64,000 nucleotides of DNA from Providencia alcalifaciens. GTDB lineage: Bacteria; Pseudomonadota; Gammaproteobacteria; Enterobacterales; Enterobacteriaceae. Below the pieces are notes generated by a model. It ran no database searches. It saw nothing but the letters and a program-made list of their open reading frames with translations, and was not told where the DNA came from. Location: contig NZ_CP084296.1 of assembly GCF_020271745.1 (NCBI RefSeq), forward strand, positions 3,658,001 to 3,722,000. The letters are read 5' to 3'. The translations under genes were made by a program, and so were the position numbers. Positions 54,475-62,135 of this stretch are shown here, piece after piece (position 1 is the first letter of the stretch; each line of letters opens with the position of its first letter).

Positions 54475-54929
54475 ACGGCGTTTTCTATCTCTCTGCGTGT
54501 TATCAAGCCTTTCCACTCTTTACCCCCTGCGTATGTCCAGCGTTTAAGTTCGTTGCAAGCGCCAGCGATATCACCAGCGTTTAGCTTCTTCAGCATCGTA
54601 GAACGAGCAAAAGCACCTGTACCTACGTTGTAGGCAAACGAATAAATAGCGGCTCGTGTGTTATCGTCGATATCAACTTTGATTAGAGGGTCCACACCCT
54701 TTCTGACTTTGTTGAGGTCTTTTTCAAGCAAGGCTAAACATTCTGATTCTGTATAGGTTTTGGTGGGAATAATGTCTGCGCCGGTGTGCCCAAAACAAAC
54801 CGTGGTTACGCCTACTACGTCTTTGTATGGCTTATATTCAATGCCTTCAAAATAAGCAATCATTCCGACTGTTAATGAAATTAAGCCACCAGCAGCGGCA
54901 ACCTTGATTTTATTTGGTATCTTTGCCAC
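54360..54929 (-). CDS. SAR endolysin (lysozyme, GH24)
   Basis: 189 aa, similar to the phage 21 R lysozyme. N-terminal weakly hydrophobic SAR segment (about 8-26, VAAAGGLISLTVGMIAYF) keeps it inactive in the membrane until release. Catalytic E28, D37 and T43 in FEGIEYKPYKDVVGVTTVCF fit the E-8-D-5-T pattern. The phage 21 homologue ends near REIEREVC; here about 32 extra residues follow (HGEFAYAYPLS...), over the small membrane gene. Confidence 0.9.
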   Translation of the reverse strand: MAKIPNKIKVAAAGGLISLTVGMIAYFEGIEYKPYKDVVGVTTVCFGHTGADIIPTKTYTESECLALLEKDLNKVRKGVDPLIKVDIDDNTRAAIYSFAYNVGTGAFARSTMLKKLNAGDIAGACNELKRWTYAGGKEWKGLITRREIENAVCHGEFAYAYPLSLSESPSVWQLAYTHSMTIPVVALTR

Positions 54930-55116
54930 TGTTAGCCTCTCTTAATTTGAATTCTTTCCGCTTGTAGTACCAATTCACCAAAAATGTGGCGACTGTACAG
55001 ATGATCCCAATGAGTACCGCCCACTGATCTAACGATAAAGCCCCGACTGCAGTAGTGATGACTCCGAGAGCATAAGAAAAGGGGCTAGAGTATTTTTCGT
55101 GCATACGCATATCCAC
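54910..55116 (-). CDS. Holin (class II, pinholin-like)
   Basis: 68 aa with two membrane segments (SYALGVITTAVGAL and WAVLIGIICTVATFLVNWYY) and a charged C-terminus (RKEFKLREANSGKD). Phage 21-type layout before a SAR endolysin, so a pinholin is expected. Two or three near-terminal Mets (M1, M3, M5) suggest possible dual starts. It overlaps the lysozyme start. Confidence 0.82.
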   Translation of the reverse strand: MDMRMHEKYSSPFSYALGVITTAVGALSLDQWAVLIGIICTVATFLVNWYYKRKEFKLREANSGKDTK

Positions 55117-55456
55117 CCCCTGCGGAGTGTTCCGATGTTTTAGTTAATTGGTAGCCACCAGCAACTTCAATGTAGTAATTAAACATGTTGAACTTGATTT
55201 GCTGTGGATAATATGAAGAAAGCCGCACTAGGCGACTTTATGAAATGAATGACCGTTTCCCCTGGCTAACGCCATTTAGTGTTACTCATCCACAAGTCGG
55301 GACTTACTATGGCAGCATATCCATTGTTACCACTTTCTGTTTATTTCCTCGAATTCAAGGAAATTAAAATAGAAAGGTACACCATATAGCCATCGACGAA
55401 AACCTCATCTGATGACCATCACAACACAACTCTCAAAAATGAAGAATGTGCATATA
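55117..55456. other. Non-coding gap upstream of the holin gene
   Basis: The first 50 bp resemble the leader of the decayed holin at 56075-56130 (GTTTTAGTTAATTGGTAGCCACCAGC versus GATATTTAGTTAATAGAAAGTCACCAGC in pattern), which shows that the holin unit was duplicated. No gene seen in the rest. Confidence 0.5.
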
Positions 55457-55488
55457 CTATAAAGCCCCACAGACGTGAGGCTTTATAG
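55457..55488 (-). terminator. Terminator after tRNA-like copy 2
   Basis: CTATAAAGCC...GGCTTTATAG, 10-bp stem extended by CAC/GTG, right after the tRNA-like CCA end. Confidence 0.75.
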
Positions 55489-55493
55489 TTATT

Positions 55494-55571
55494 TGGTCCG
55501 CCATCGAGGCATCGAACCTCGACTCTTAACCTTAATTAAGCTAAATACTCTTCCAGTTGAGTTAATGGCGG
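55494..55571 (-). tRNA. tRNA-like gene with aberrant anticodon arm, copy 2
   Basis: Acceptor CCGCCAT / ATGGCGG, discriminator A and encoded CCA; D-arm and T-arm are identical to copy 1. A compensating change in the acceptor (A-T to G-C) versus copy 1 argues for kept structure. The anticodon arm best pairs as TAGCT / GGTTA with loop TAATTAA, with three bases before the stem instead of one; an A precedes the anticodon where U33 is expected. Decoding is doubtful. Confidence 0.7.
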
Positions 55572-55578
55572 GATGTAC

Positions 55579-55686
55579 TTACTTTAGCCAATCTAACGTT
55601 ACGTAGATCACTAAAAACATAAGTGCAATGATAAAAACATTTTTGATGAACCTAAAAATACAGTCATAAATAATAGATCCTGCCAT
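55579..55686 (-). CDS. 35-aa single-membrane-segment peptide
   Basis: ATG start with AAGG 7 bases upstream. Sequence MAGSIIYDCIFRFIKNVFII then ALMFLVIYVTLDWLK. It lies between leader copy 3 and tRNA-like copy 2. Hydrophobic with a basic RFIKN element, like the other two loci. Confidence 0.5.
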   Translation of the reverse strand: MAGSIIYDCIFRFIKNVFIIALMFLVIYVTLDWLK

Positions 55687-55709
55687 GGTTTTTCCTTGGG
55701 CATTTTCCC

Positions 55710-55781
55710 GCCGGATACCACATCTATTTTTTAGATAAAAACTTGCGATTGCAAGGCTTGCTATTTATAGCAATGAGGTAT
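55710..55781 (-). repeat. Hairpin-rich leader repeat, copy 3
   Basis: Same order of elements as 30909-30981: TTGCTAT-AA-ATAGCAA, CTTGC-AATC-GCAAG followed by TTTTTATC, ATCTA-AAAAA-TAGAT and ATGTGGTATCC. The stem bases match the other copies; variation lies in loops and spacers. Confidence 0.75.
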
Positions 55782-55866
55782 GTTGTCTTAAACACCATAG
55801 CACACATATCGAATGGATACTCAATTAATAACAAAAATGCCGATTGACGAGGCTTCATCCTATAAG

Positions 55867-56074
55867 TTAGGTAACAACGTATTCACTCTTATCAGATTGG
55901 CACCTAAAATTCGTAGAATAAAGTATGTAGCCACACCCAATAGCAGACTTCTCAAGACCCCAATAGCAGCCCATTGCGCCGATGAAAAACCATCTAATAA
56001 TTGCTTTAACCAGTAAACGTTGAACCTGTCGAAGCAGCATCGGAGGCGTCAGTCGTTAATTTATCCATATGCAT
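55867..56074 (-). pseudogene. Decayed phage 21-type pinholin
   Basis: The minus strand starts MHMDKLTTDASDAASTGST, the dual-start end of S21-type holins, then after a +1 shift continues VYWLKQLLDGFSSAQWAAIG, GVLRSLLLGVATYF and, after another shift, SDKSEYVVT. S21 has MDKLTTG...PSQWAAIGVLGSL. GGAG precedes the start. Two frame breaks disable it; the intact holin at 54910-55116 has a similar leader. Confidence 0.75.
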
Positions 56075-56119
56075 ATACTCCTTCAGAGTGTCCGATATTT
56101 AGTTAATAGAAAGTCACCA

Positions 56120-56353
56120 GCAATAACAGCTAGAACTGAATAGTTGGCAGACGCAACTCCGCCTTATGCGCAGCTATCTATTTCTCTACATGGGGTTTTC
56201 GATAAATTCATGAAATACTGCTCGCCAATAAACTTTGTATTTGGAATCGGTGAGGAAACAACGGAATGACCAAGAGAGGCTTAATTTCTTTTTTGCTTTA
56301 CCAGATAACTTATTACACAGATTAATAAATAAATTTTTCATTTTTTCTTCAAT
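56120..56353. other. Intergenic stretch without a gene
   Basis: About 235 bp after the decayed holin leader; no ORF, only AT-rich sequence. Confidence 0.5.
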
Positions 56354-56376
56354 AAAAAAGGTCACCGAAGTGACCT
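56354..56376 (-). terminator. Terminator after the 71-aa gene
   Basis: GGTCAC-TTCG-GTGACC tetraloop hairpin with six T residues on the minus strand. Confidence 0.9.
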
Positions 56377-56410
56377 AATATTTTGAAATTAAGTTATTGG
56401 AGTCATTTAC

Positions 56411-56626
56411 CTAGGATACTTTGTTCCAGATAAAATCGTCACTTTGTAATTTATGTGAGCCATAATGCACTTTATAGCCATTACCTAATAACGATGCTCT
56501 CAATTCCGCTTGAGTTTTAGTAGCATGTACGCTATCAAGATGCCACGGGTTATATTTAACCACTCCCCATCCCAAAACTGAATTTATATTGTCTGGGTCT
56601 GGCAGTAATTCACTATCTACAAACAT
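56411..56626 (-). CDS. 71-aa hypothetical phage protein
   Basis: Begins MFVDSELLPDPDNINSVLG, with a central HLDSVHATKTQAELRASLLG and C-terminal HKLQSDDFIWNKV. AAGGAAAT precedes the start and it has its own terminator. Soluble, no motif recognised. Located in the late left of pR' where lambdoid phages keep small accessory genes. Confidence 0.55.
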   Translation of the reverse strand: MFVDSELLPDPDNINSVLGWGVVKYNPWHLDSVHATKTQAELRASLLGNGYKVHYGSHKLQSDDFIWNKVS

Positions 56627-56996
56627 ATCTATTTCCTTTATTGGGTACCCAGAGATAGATTATTGTATTTACTGCTAACTAGCTAATGACTTTAACTGAG
56701 ATATCTGTGGCGTCACTATCACAATGAGTGGTCACAATGGCTACCTCACTTGAAATACAATCAATATTGTATTTTTTGTTAAATTTAGTATCCGACTACC
56801 GTTAAAGGTATCTTGTACCAACAGATTACCTTGTTGGTATATCTCAAATGAAATTACCCATTAAGCTTAGTTACGGTGACTAGGATTTTTTCACTCGATA
56901 CTTCTCTTAAATAGAAAAAGGCATACGCTATGCGCAGCCCTTGGAATATTTTGTTGTTGAATTACTACCTATACTTAAAATGATAGTAACTAGTAT
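56627..56996. other. Intergenic stretch without a recognised gene
   Basis: 370 bp. A TACCTTGTTGGTA inverted repeat and a GCATACGCTATGCGC palindrome near 56925 are visible; no ORF. Confidence 0.5.
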
Positions 56997-57224
56997 TTAT
57001 CGTTTTTTTTCAAAAACGCTATTCTCAGCTTGCATATTAGTCATGCATTCAGGACAACTAACAACAGTGCTCGCAGTCATGCTTTCAACTTTCTGTACTG
57101 CGCCATATTCACCAAAATAATAACCAACATAAGCAGCATTACTGTGTTGAATAAGTTGCGGGCATACTTTTTTATGTAATACGACTATTCCATCGCGATC
57201 ACTTTTCGTTAAATAATAATCCAT
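56997..57224 (-). CDS. Small HxxxC/CxxC protein, unknown
   Basis: 75 aa, related to 31703-31936: YYLTKSDRDGIVVLHKKVC, AYVGYYFGEYGAVQKVESM and VVSCPECMTNMQ, giving one His and three Cys in the same order. A zinc site is plausible. AAGGTAGG precedes the start. Role unknown; two paralogues in one prophage suggests a useful accessory function. Confidence 0.6.
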   Translation of the reverse strand: MDYYLTKSDRDGIVVLHKKVCPQLIQHSNAAYVGYYFGEYGAVQKVESMTASTVVSCPECMTNMQAENSVFEKKR

Positions 57225-57528
57225 AACGCCCTACCTTATTCTTTTCCCCGTTATTTCAACCTAGCAAATAGACGGCTTCACATCAATGAATAGATCTAAC
57301 GCAGATAAATAATTGGAAGAATATATGAGTAGGTACTCAGCATTCGCGTTATCCACAATGAAAAGGTAACTCCTAGCTTTGCGGGTCGATTTAAAGAGTG
57401 GCAGACCTACCATTTAAACGTTATAGAAAATAAATAAAACGTACCGACCGACTTTATGGATTACTTTGTACTTCACTCTTAACCTTTGGTAGCATTAATA
57501 ATTACCCTTTAAAAACAGGATAAAGAGT

Positions 57529-57735
57529 ATGCGTAAAAACAAAGCTATATTAGTATTTTTTATTATCGCCTTAGTAACAAGTTGTTCATCGAACACTAAG
57601 CCCCAAGCTAAACCAGATACTTGCGTGATAAAGATGGATACTCCCGAGGGTAACTTACCGGGTAAAATAGAGCAATCCAGTGGAAATGGTCCTGAATGTA
57701 AAGCGATTGAAAGAGCTATAGATAAAACTATCTAG
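57529..57735 (+). CDS. Prophage lipoprotein, opposite strand
   Basis: 68 aa with signal peptide and lipobox VTSC (Cys near 19). The mature part is short and polar (TCVIKMDTPEGNLPGKIEQS, CKAIERAIDKTI) with two more cysteines. GGATAAAG precedes the start. On the plus strand within minus-strand late genes, so likely expressed from its own promoter in the lysogen, as Bor-like lipoproteins are. It does not look like Bor. The 57225-57528 gap upstream has no other gene. Confidence 0.7.
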   Translation: MRKNKAILVFFIIALVTSCSSNTKPQAKPDTCVIKMDTPEGNLPGKIEQSSGNGPECKAIERAIDKTI

Positions 57736-57786
57736 CATATGAATTAGACAGAAGATGGCAAATAGAGCTTTCATTATTGAGAAAGC

Positions 57787-57808
57787 AAAAAACCCCGCAG
57801 ATGCGAGG
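57787..57808 (-). terminator. Late terminator tR'-like
   Basis: CCTCGC-ATCT-GCGGGG followed by six T residues on the minus strand, about 47-68 bases past the predicted late start. Q antitermination is expected to read through it. Confidence 0.85.
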
Positions 57809-57861
57809 CCTTAAATTTGTTTACTGCCTTGCTTGTACAGCTTCGTGCAGCATATACGAAA

Positions 57862-57889
57862 ACTATAACTTTATCGGCAAAATAGTCAA
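57862..57889 (-). promoter_or_regulatory. Late promoter pR'-like
   Basis: On the minus strand TTGACT (57889-57884) and TATAGT (57867-57862) are 16 bp apart, just after the Q stop. It should drive the late operon (lysis, packaging, tail). Confidence 0.8.
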
Positions 57890-57892
57890 GGC

Positions 57893-58444
57893 TTATTCAC
57901 TATAATGATACTTATGGTCGAATTCGTCACACATTGGGCGATATAACATAAACTCGGCAACACTTAACCACGCCTTAACTCTGTCCTGATATGTACGAAG
58001 GCAGTAACGCTCTTCTTTATCACAAAGCTTCAGAGCAATCTCATGCTGAGATTTTTTATAAACATAATGCTCTTTTAGAATATTCAATAAACCAGTATCA
58101 GCATTCATGACCTCGCAAATGACTTTATCCATTTTGCTACCTTCAGCATCAGAGCAGAACCACATACTACTTAGAGTTTTTTTATCCTTAAACTCTTCAA
58201 GAAACATTAATAGCGTTTCTTTGGATAGCCCTGAAGTACGCATTCTTTTCATTGCGTCTCTTAATGCTTTTTTGGTGATTGTTGGCCCATCCAATAACTG
58301 ATTAAACATTCCTGCTGCACTCGGAACCTTACTAAATGCTGCCCATCTTCCCCACATTTTTAAACGCCCACGGATCCACACGCTTTCCAGTGTACGTAAT
58401 TTTAAATGTTCTTCGCCTTTGCCTGTTGTTAATGGATAAATCAC
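57893..58444 (-). CDS. Late antiterminator Q-like (DUF1133)
   Basis: 183 aa. Matches DUF1133 proteins that take the Q position in many lambdoid prophages: TLESVWIRGRLKMWGRWAAF near the start, ALRDAMKRMRTSG and a helix-turn-helix-like QHEIALKLCDKEERYCLRTY. It lies directly before pR' and tR', fitting the Q role. Its product should load on RNA polymerase at pR'. Confidence 0.8.
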   Translation of the reverse strand: MIYPLTTGKGEEHLKLRTLESVWIRGRLKMWGRWAAFSKVPSAAGMFNQLLDGPTITKKALRDAMKRMRTSGLSKETLLMFLEEFKDKKTLSSMWFCSDAEGSKMDKVICEVMNADTGLLNILKEHYVYKKSQHEIALKLCDKEERYCLRTYQDRVKAWLSVAEFMLYRPMCDEFDHKYHYSE

Positions 58445-58475
58445 TTAATACCTCTTTAGCAGACCGCACTCTGCA

Positions 58476-59015
58476 TTAACCGAATACACCTAGACCAATA
58501 GAGCGATCTAGAAATTTAAATAACAAAACTAACTGGCTACCGTTTTCTTGTTCCCACTGCTTTGGATCCTTGTGTAACTCGCTGTGGTGAATTCGACACA
58601 GTGGGATAGTGAACAAGTCATGAGCTTTTGTGCCTATGCCACCTTGCCCGTAGCCGATAATATGATGGGCATCGTCAGCTGTGGCGCCACAAACGCAACA
58701 AGGCTGTGATTTAACCCATTTCAAGTAGTCGTCATTAGTCCAGCGCTGGAGCTTAGGAAACTTCATAAAGCTTGCTGTTGGCTCAGGATCTATAGCTAAG
58801 TTCATTACTGGTGTTAATGCTTCAATCTCATTCAACTTGTCGCTGAGGTATTGTTGAGAAAGAGAGATAAGCCCCGATGGTTTATGCTTTAATTCTGCAG
58901 GCAAAGTCATCAGCAACATTCTTCCGCTGAATGTATTCATGTGCATACCTGGCTTAAAAATCACAGCGCCAATTTCTGGTACCAATATTGGCGTTAGTAT
59001 CCATTGATAACTCAT
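58476..59015 (-). CDS. DUF968 family recombination/nuclease-type protein
   Basis: 179 aa from ATG at 59015 (GGGGGAA upstream). Cys/His C-terminal half: QPCCVCGATADDAHHIIGYG and LCRIHHSELH, an HNH-like metal site typical of DUF968 (YbcN/YdfU). These occur in the nin region of lambdoid phages beside rusA. N-terminal half binds DNA or partner by inference. Confidence 0.85.
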   Translation of the reverse strand: MSYQWILTPILVPEIGAVIFKPGMHMNTFSGRMLLMTLPAELKHKPSGLISLSQQYLSDKLNEIEALTPVMNLAIDPEPTASFMKFPKLQRWTNDDYLKWVKSQPCCVCGATADDAHHIIGYGQGGIGTKAHDLFTIPLCRIHHSELHKDPKQWEQENGSQLVLLFKFLDRSIGLGVFG

Positions 59016-59028
59016 GCTATTCCCCCAT

Positions 59029-59406
59029 CTACGCAACCGCACTTGCGCTTTCATGCAAACTGATTGTTATTTCAAAACGACCGCCTTTGACAACTTCACA
59101 CCACTCCATTTCCAGTCTCTTCACTTGGTCATCATCTTTCCAAATATTGGCATGTGTTAATGCGTCAAACGGTGCTTTTAAATAGTTATCAATGTCTCGC
59201 TTGTGATTTGTTGGCGGATACATTTTCACCTTTACAGAAACGGGCTGAGTTATCGCTATCGGTTTACGCTTCAATTGTTCATAAATAGCAACAATCGCAC
59301 TCCCCCGAAATTTACGCCCCTTTTCACTGATTAGTGTTCTGCCATTCACATTACGCCAGCATGCATTTACGCTCGGTGGAAATGGCAATACGAGTGATAT
59401 GCTCAT
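59029..59406 (-). CDS. rusA: Holliday junction resolvase RusA
   Basis: 125 aa. Acidic catalytic residues D71 and D73 in KRDIDNYLKAPFDAL, K77, and the DDD at 91-93. Cuts four-way junctions formed in phage recombination. Typical neighbour of DUF968. Starts 4 bases inside the previous gene. Confidence 0.92.
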   Translation of the reverse strand: MSISLVLPFPPSVNACWRNVNGRTLISEKGRKFRGSAIVAIYEQLKRKPIAITQPVSVKVKMYPPTNHKRDIDNYLKAPFDALTHANIWKDDDQVKRLEMEWCEVVKGGRFEITISLHESASAVA

Positions 59407-59729
59407 CCTCTGACTCCAGCCAGTAGTGCATCAAATTTCCGAACTAAAGCGAATAAAGCAGATTCAGCAGCAATCCCGTTTGCACTCGCAGAGGAATCAT
59501 GAGAACGAAATTTCCCCTCTTTTAGCATTTGCTCACAATTAGCAGATACACGATAAAGCCCGTCCTGATCTTGATAAATCAATCCATAGTTCAATAAAGA
59601 TTTGATGATAGCTGTCGCTCCAGCCCGTTTTTTCATGTTGAATTCATTGAAAAGATCATCGCGGCAAAAAGCCCTACCATTGAAATGTGTTGTGTACTCA
59701 ATATACCGACGCTTTTGTGCTGAAATCAT
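59403..59729 (-). CDS. Small winged-helix-like phage protein
   Basis: 108 aa from ATG at 59729, which overlaps the replication gene stop (ATGA). DDLFNEFNMKKRAGATAIIKSL and LLNYGLIYQDQDGLYRV look like a winged helix. Conserved neighbour of the replication gene in several enterobacterial prophages. Function unknown. Confidence 0.65.
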   Translation of the reverse strand: MISAQKRRYIEYTTHFNGRAFCRDDLFNEFNMKKRAGATAIIKSLLNYGLIYQDQDGLYRVSANCEQMLKEGKFRSHDSSASANGIAAESALFALVRKFDALLAGVRG

Positions 59730-60775
59730 GCCATCACCTCTTTCGCTTCTTGCTCTGCTGCCTGTTGCCAAATACCTGCCCATGCCTTACGTCCAACAAA
59801 ATCACTCATTCGACGCACACCAGATTTACCTGCTAACTCCGCTGCAATTTCTTCGATGCGATTTCGAGGCTTAGAATGTGAGCCGATGATGCGAGTGAAT
59901 GCCTCATCACGCTGAACTTGGTCGATGGAAACCTTTTGCTCCCCCGCTAAACGGAGGGTTAAATCATCCCACTGGGTACGCAGTGTTCTTGGACACTGAA
60001 CGTTTTTCTTCCAGAACTCATCATGGCTAACACGTTTGTAGAATTGGCAAATCTCTTTGTGGGTGCGACCGTCTTGGCTAACCATCAGGCGAACATCGTT
60101 AGCCCACTCAGTGAAATTTGGTTCTTTCGGTTCTTGCAGCCCAAGCTCTTTGAAAACTTCACACTTGCGGCTAAACAGCCATTCAGCACACTTGAGATCA
60201 TCCGCAGCTCCCCATTTCTGGAAGTTAGGACTGTAAATCACCGCCTCTGGGTAACGATTTAAAAAATCAATTTTAGGCTTGTCGCTGGATTCGCTAGAAT
60301 TCTGCGACGAAGGATTAGTTCTTGATGGATCTTGTTTTGAAGTTACTAACGGATCGCCCCCAGATTCTGACGGGTCAAAACGATTATTTTTGCTCGATTC
60401 TGACGGGACGGATTTTGATGCAACAGATTTTGACGCGTCAGAATTTGACGTATCAGATTCTGCTGGTTGAGGTAATGCGGCTCTCGCTGCTGAAGCTAAT
60501 TTATTAACATTAAGCTGATAGATATTGCTCGCATTACGGTTGCCTTTGCGACGCTTTTCTCTCGATAACCAACCATCTTTTTCTAAATCTTTGATGGCGG
60601 TACGTACAGTGCTTTCACCCGCACCGATTTGACGAGCAATTGTCGGTACCGATGGCCAACACACGCCCTCATCGTTTGAGAAGTCAGCGAGACGAGCCAT
60701 GATAGCAACCGAGGTTATCTTCAAACCTGCTGGCGCACAGCCATCCCAAACATAACTTGATAGTTTTACGCTCAT
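59726..60775 (-). CDS. Phage replication initiation protein with origin iterons
   Basis: 349 aa, lambda O-type. N-terminal winged helix: ARLADFSNDEGVCWPSVPTI and GAGESTVRTAIKDLEKDGWL. The middle (residues about 105-128) is a Ser/Asp-rich linker of 5-residue units coded by 15-bp iterons, as in lambda ori within O. C-terminal half binds the host or phage helicase loader by inference. No P-type loader gene seen downstream. Confidence 0.85.
   Translation of the reverse strand: MSVKLSSYVWDGCAPAGLKITSVAIMARLADFSNDEGVCWPSVPTIARQIGAGESTVRTAIKDLEKDGWLSREKRRKGNRNASNIYQLNVNKLASAARAALPQPAESDTSNSDASKSVASKSVPSESSKNNRFDPSESGGDPLVTSKQDPSRTNPSSQNSSESSDKPKIDFLNRYPEAVIYSPNFQKWGAADDLKCAEWLFSRKCEVFKELGLQEPKEPNFTEWANDVRLMVSQDGRTHKEICQFYKRVSHDEFWKKNVQCPRTLRTQWDDLTLRLAGEQKVSIDQVQRDEAFTRIIGSHSKPRNRIEEIAAELAGKSGVRRMSDFVGRKAWAGIWQQAAEQEAKEVMA
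60363..60465. repeat. 15-bp iterons, probable phage replication origin
   Basis: Cores GATTCTGACG, GATTTTGATG, GATTTTGACG, GAATTTGACG and GATTCTGCTG lie at 60396, 60411, 60426, 60441 and 60456, exactly 15 bp apart; one more is at 60363. They are inside the replication gene. Confidence 0.75.
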
Positions 60776-60784
60776 AGTTGCTAC

Positions 60785-60964
60785 CTACTCGACTCTTCTG
60801 AATTCATCTTTAAATTTGTATAACGGAGCAAAGCATTCATGCTCATAGCCTTCTCGCATGTAAATGACCCACATTTTTTCCCGGTCATAACGAACAACAC
60901 GAACAGGAATGCCGCGCTTGTCGAGATAAATGCGATTGAGATTATTTGGATCTTCATCAGTCAT
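60785..60964 (-). CDS. DUF4222 family small phage protein
   Basis: 59 aa from ATG at 60964: NRIYLDKRGIPVRVVRYDRE then VIYMREGYEHECFAPLYKF, the whole-length DUF4222 pattern (YdaG-like). Lies between CII-like and replication genes as in other lambdoid prophages. Function unknown. Confidence 0.85.
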   Translation of the reverse strand: MTDEDPNNLNRIYLDKRGIPVRVVRYDREKMWVIYMREGYEHECFAPLYKFKDEFRRVE

Positions 60965-61163
60965 GTGCCTCGTCTTTGCTATTGAAGTAAAAGTTAGCCC
61001 AGTCACTTCTCAACTCAGCGATATCTACCAATTTCTCATTTCTCTGGTAGTTGCCCGACTCATCTGCTGACGTTATGATTTCTACATATTGAAGCGAACC
61101 TTGTTTCGAGACTGGTAAGCATCTAAATTGCTTTATTGGTTGAATTTGGCATACACTATTCAT
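60957..61163 (-). CDS. 68-aa hypothetical phage protein
   Basis: Begins MNSVCQIQPIKQFRCLPVSK and ends ADWANFYF-like region then SKDEAHD. Overlaps the DUF4222 start. In the early operon after the CII-like gene. No family recognised. Confidence 0.55.
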   Translation of the reverse strand: MNSVCQIQPIKQFRCLPVSKQGSLQYVEIITSADESGNYQRNEKLVDIAELRSDWANFYFNSKDEAHD

Positions 61164-61248
61164 GCTAGTAGTTGCTCCACAAAAGTTGTTATTAGCACCG
61201 ACGCTCGGGACCGCATATCCTGAGCGTCAACCTTCCTAAAATTAGTCA

Positions 61249-61707
61249 TTACGCTTTAACCCCATAAACAACAGGTAGTGAATCAATAAAGTGCTTTGCA
61301 TAAGCAAAAACCTTTTGAGATTTTTTGTTTATCGCGGTGATTTCATCGCCAGTTAAAATGCCATCAGCTATGCTTTCTTGAATTAAAACGGCAAGCGCCC
61401 CCTGCATTGCACCTAACTTCATTCGAATATCAAACAGCTCAACCTGATCGAGTTTTTCAGCTTCAATGGGTTCCATCGCTGTCATGCAATGGCGATCTAG
61501 GTGATACTCCACCAGCAACTTAGTTCCCGACAGTTCTTCTATTGCCTCTAATTCGTCATGCTCAAAGAATCGACAACCATTCTTTTCATACAGCTTATTG
61601 TTGAAAGTGGTTTCAGATATTCCCAAAGCACCCGCTATCGCTGAACGACCACCAGGGAATGCTTTGCACATTTCTTTCACAACTTCTTTTAGTGTTTTTT
61701 TGCACAT
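61249..61707 (-). CDS. CII/YmfL-type phage regulator (Phage_CP76)
   Basis: 152 aa. KEVVKEMCKAFPGGRSAIAG and LGISETTFNNKLYEKNGCRF match YmfL of e14 and CP76-type CII proteins, transcription activators for establishment of lysogeny. HTH at about residues 20-45. Sits in the right early operon after the cro-like gene. Confidence 0.85.
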   Translation of the reverse strand: MCKKTLKEVVKEMCKAFPGGRSAIAGALGISETTFNNKLYEKNGCRFFEHDELEAIEELSGTKLLVEYHLDRHCMTAMEPIEAEKLDQVELFDIRMKLGAMQGALAVLIQESIADGILTGDEITAINKKSQKVFAYAKHFIDSLPVVYGVKA

Positions 61708-61774
61708 ATCTACAATTCCGTTGTTTTGTTTGTAGTTAACTCTGTTAGTTGTTATTTGTAGAATCTACCCGTTG

Positions 61775-62011
61775 TTATGGATAGAGATCTGGACGTAATG
61801 TATTTCGTGAAACCCCTGATGCCCGTTCAACTATTAGCACCTTGTCTGCCGGCACTCGTTTGTTTCTGTTCAGCCAATTCCAGATTTGCTGCTGCTTTAC
61901 TGGCTTATTTGAAATGTCACTGATACGTTTTGCTAATTGAGTCTGCCCGCCTGTTGCATCAATTGCCTTTTGCAACCCGATAACGCACAACTCGACAATT
62001 GAGTTACCCAT
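61775..62011 (-). CDS. Cro/YdaS-type repressor
   Basis: 78 aa with HTH: QKAIDATGGQTQLAKRISD then VKQQQIWNWLNRNKR, the YdaS/Cro pattern. It is divergent from cI across the operator region and should repress it during lytic growth. GGGGGAG 5 bases before the start. Confidence 0.9.
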   Translation of the reverse strand: MGNSIVELCVIGLQKAIDATGGQTQLAKRISDISNKPVKQQQIWNWLNRNKRVPADKVLIVERASGVSRNTLRPDLYP

Positions 62012-62135
62012 AACTCCCCCTTAAGTTGTAAAAACAACTTAAGGTTAATTCAAAATAACAACTTTGACAACTTTTAGATGTTGGAACTCTCAACACTTAA
62101 AGTTGTAAAATGTCGAATAAATGGGAGGGATCACA
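62012..62135. promoter_or_regulatory. Right operator region with cI and cro promoters
   Basis: A perfect 11-bp inverted repeat CCTTAAGTTGT-AAAA-ACAACTTAAGG (62019-62044) lies in the cro leader; ACAACTT repeats at 62058-62073; ACACTTAAAGTTGT lies at 62094-62107. TTGTCA on the minus strand (62065-62070) can serve the cro promoter and TTGGAA with TGTAAA or TAAAAT the cI promoter. These are likely the repressor operators OR1-OR3. Confidence 0.7.

Noticed and set aside
55813-56016. 67-aa plus-strand frame
   Set aside because: It is the antisense of the decayed pinholin.
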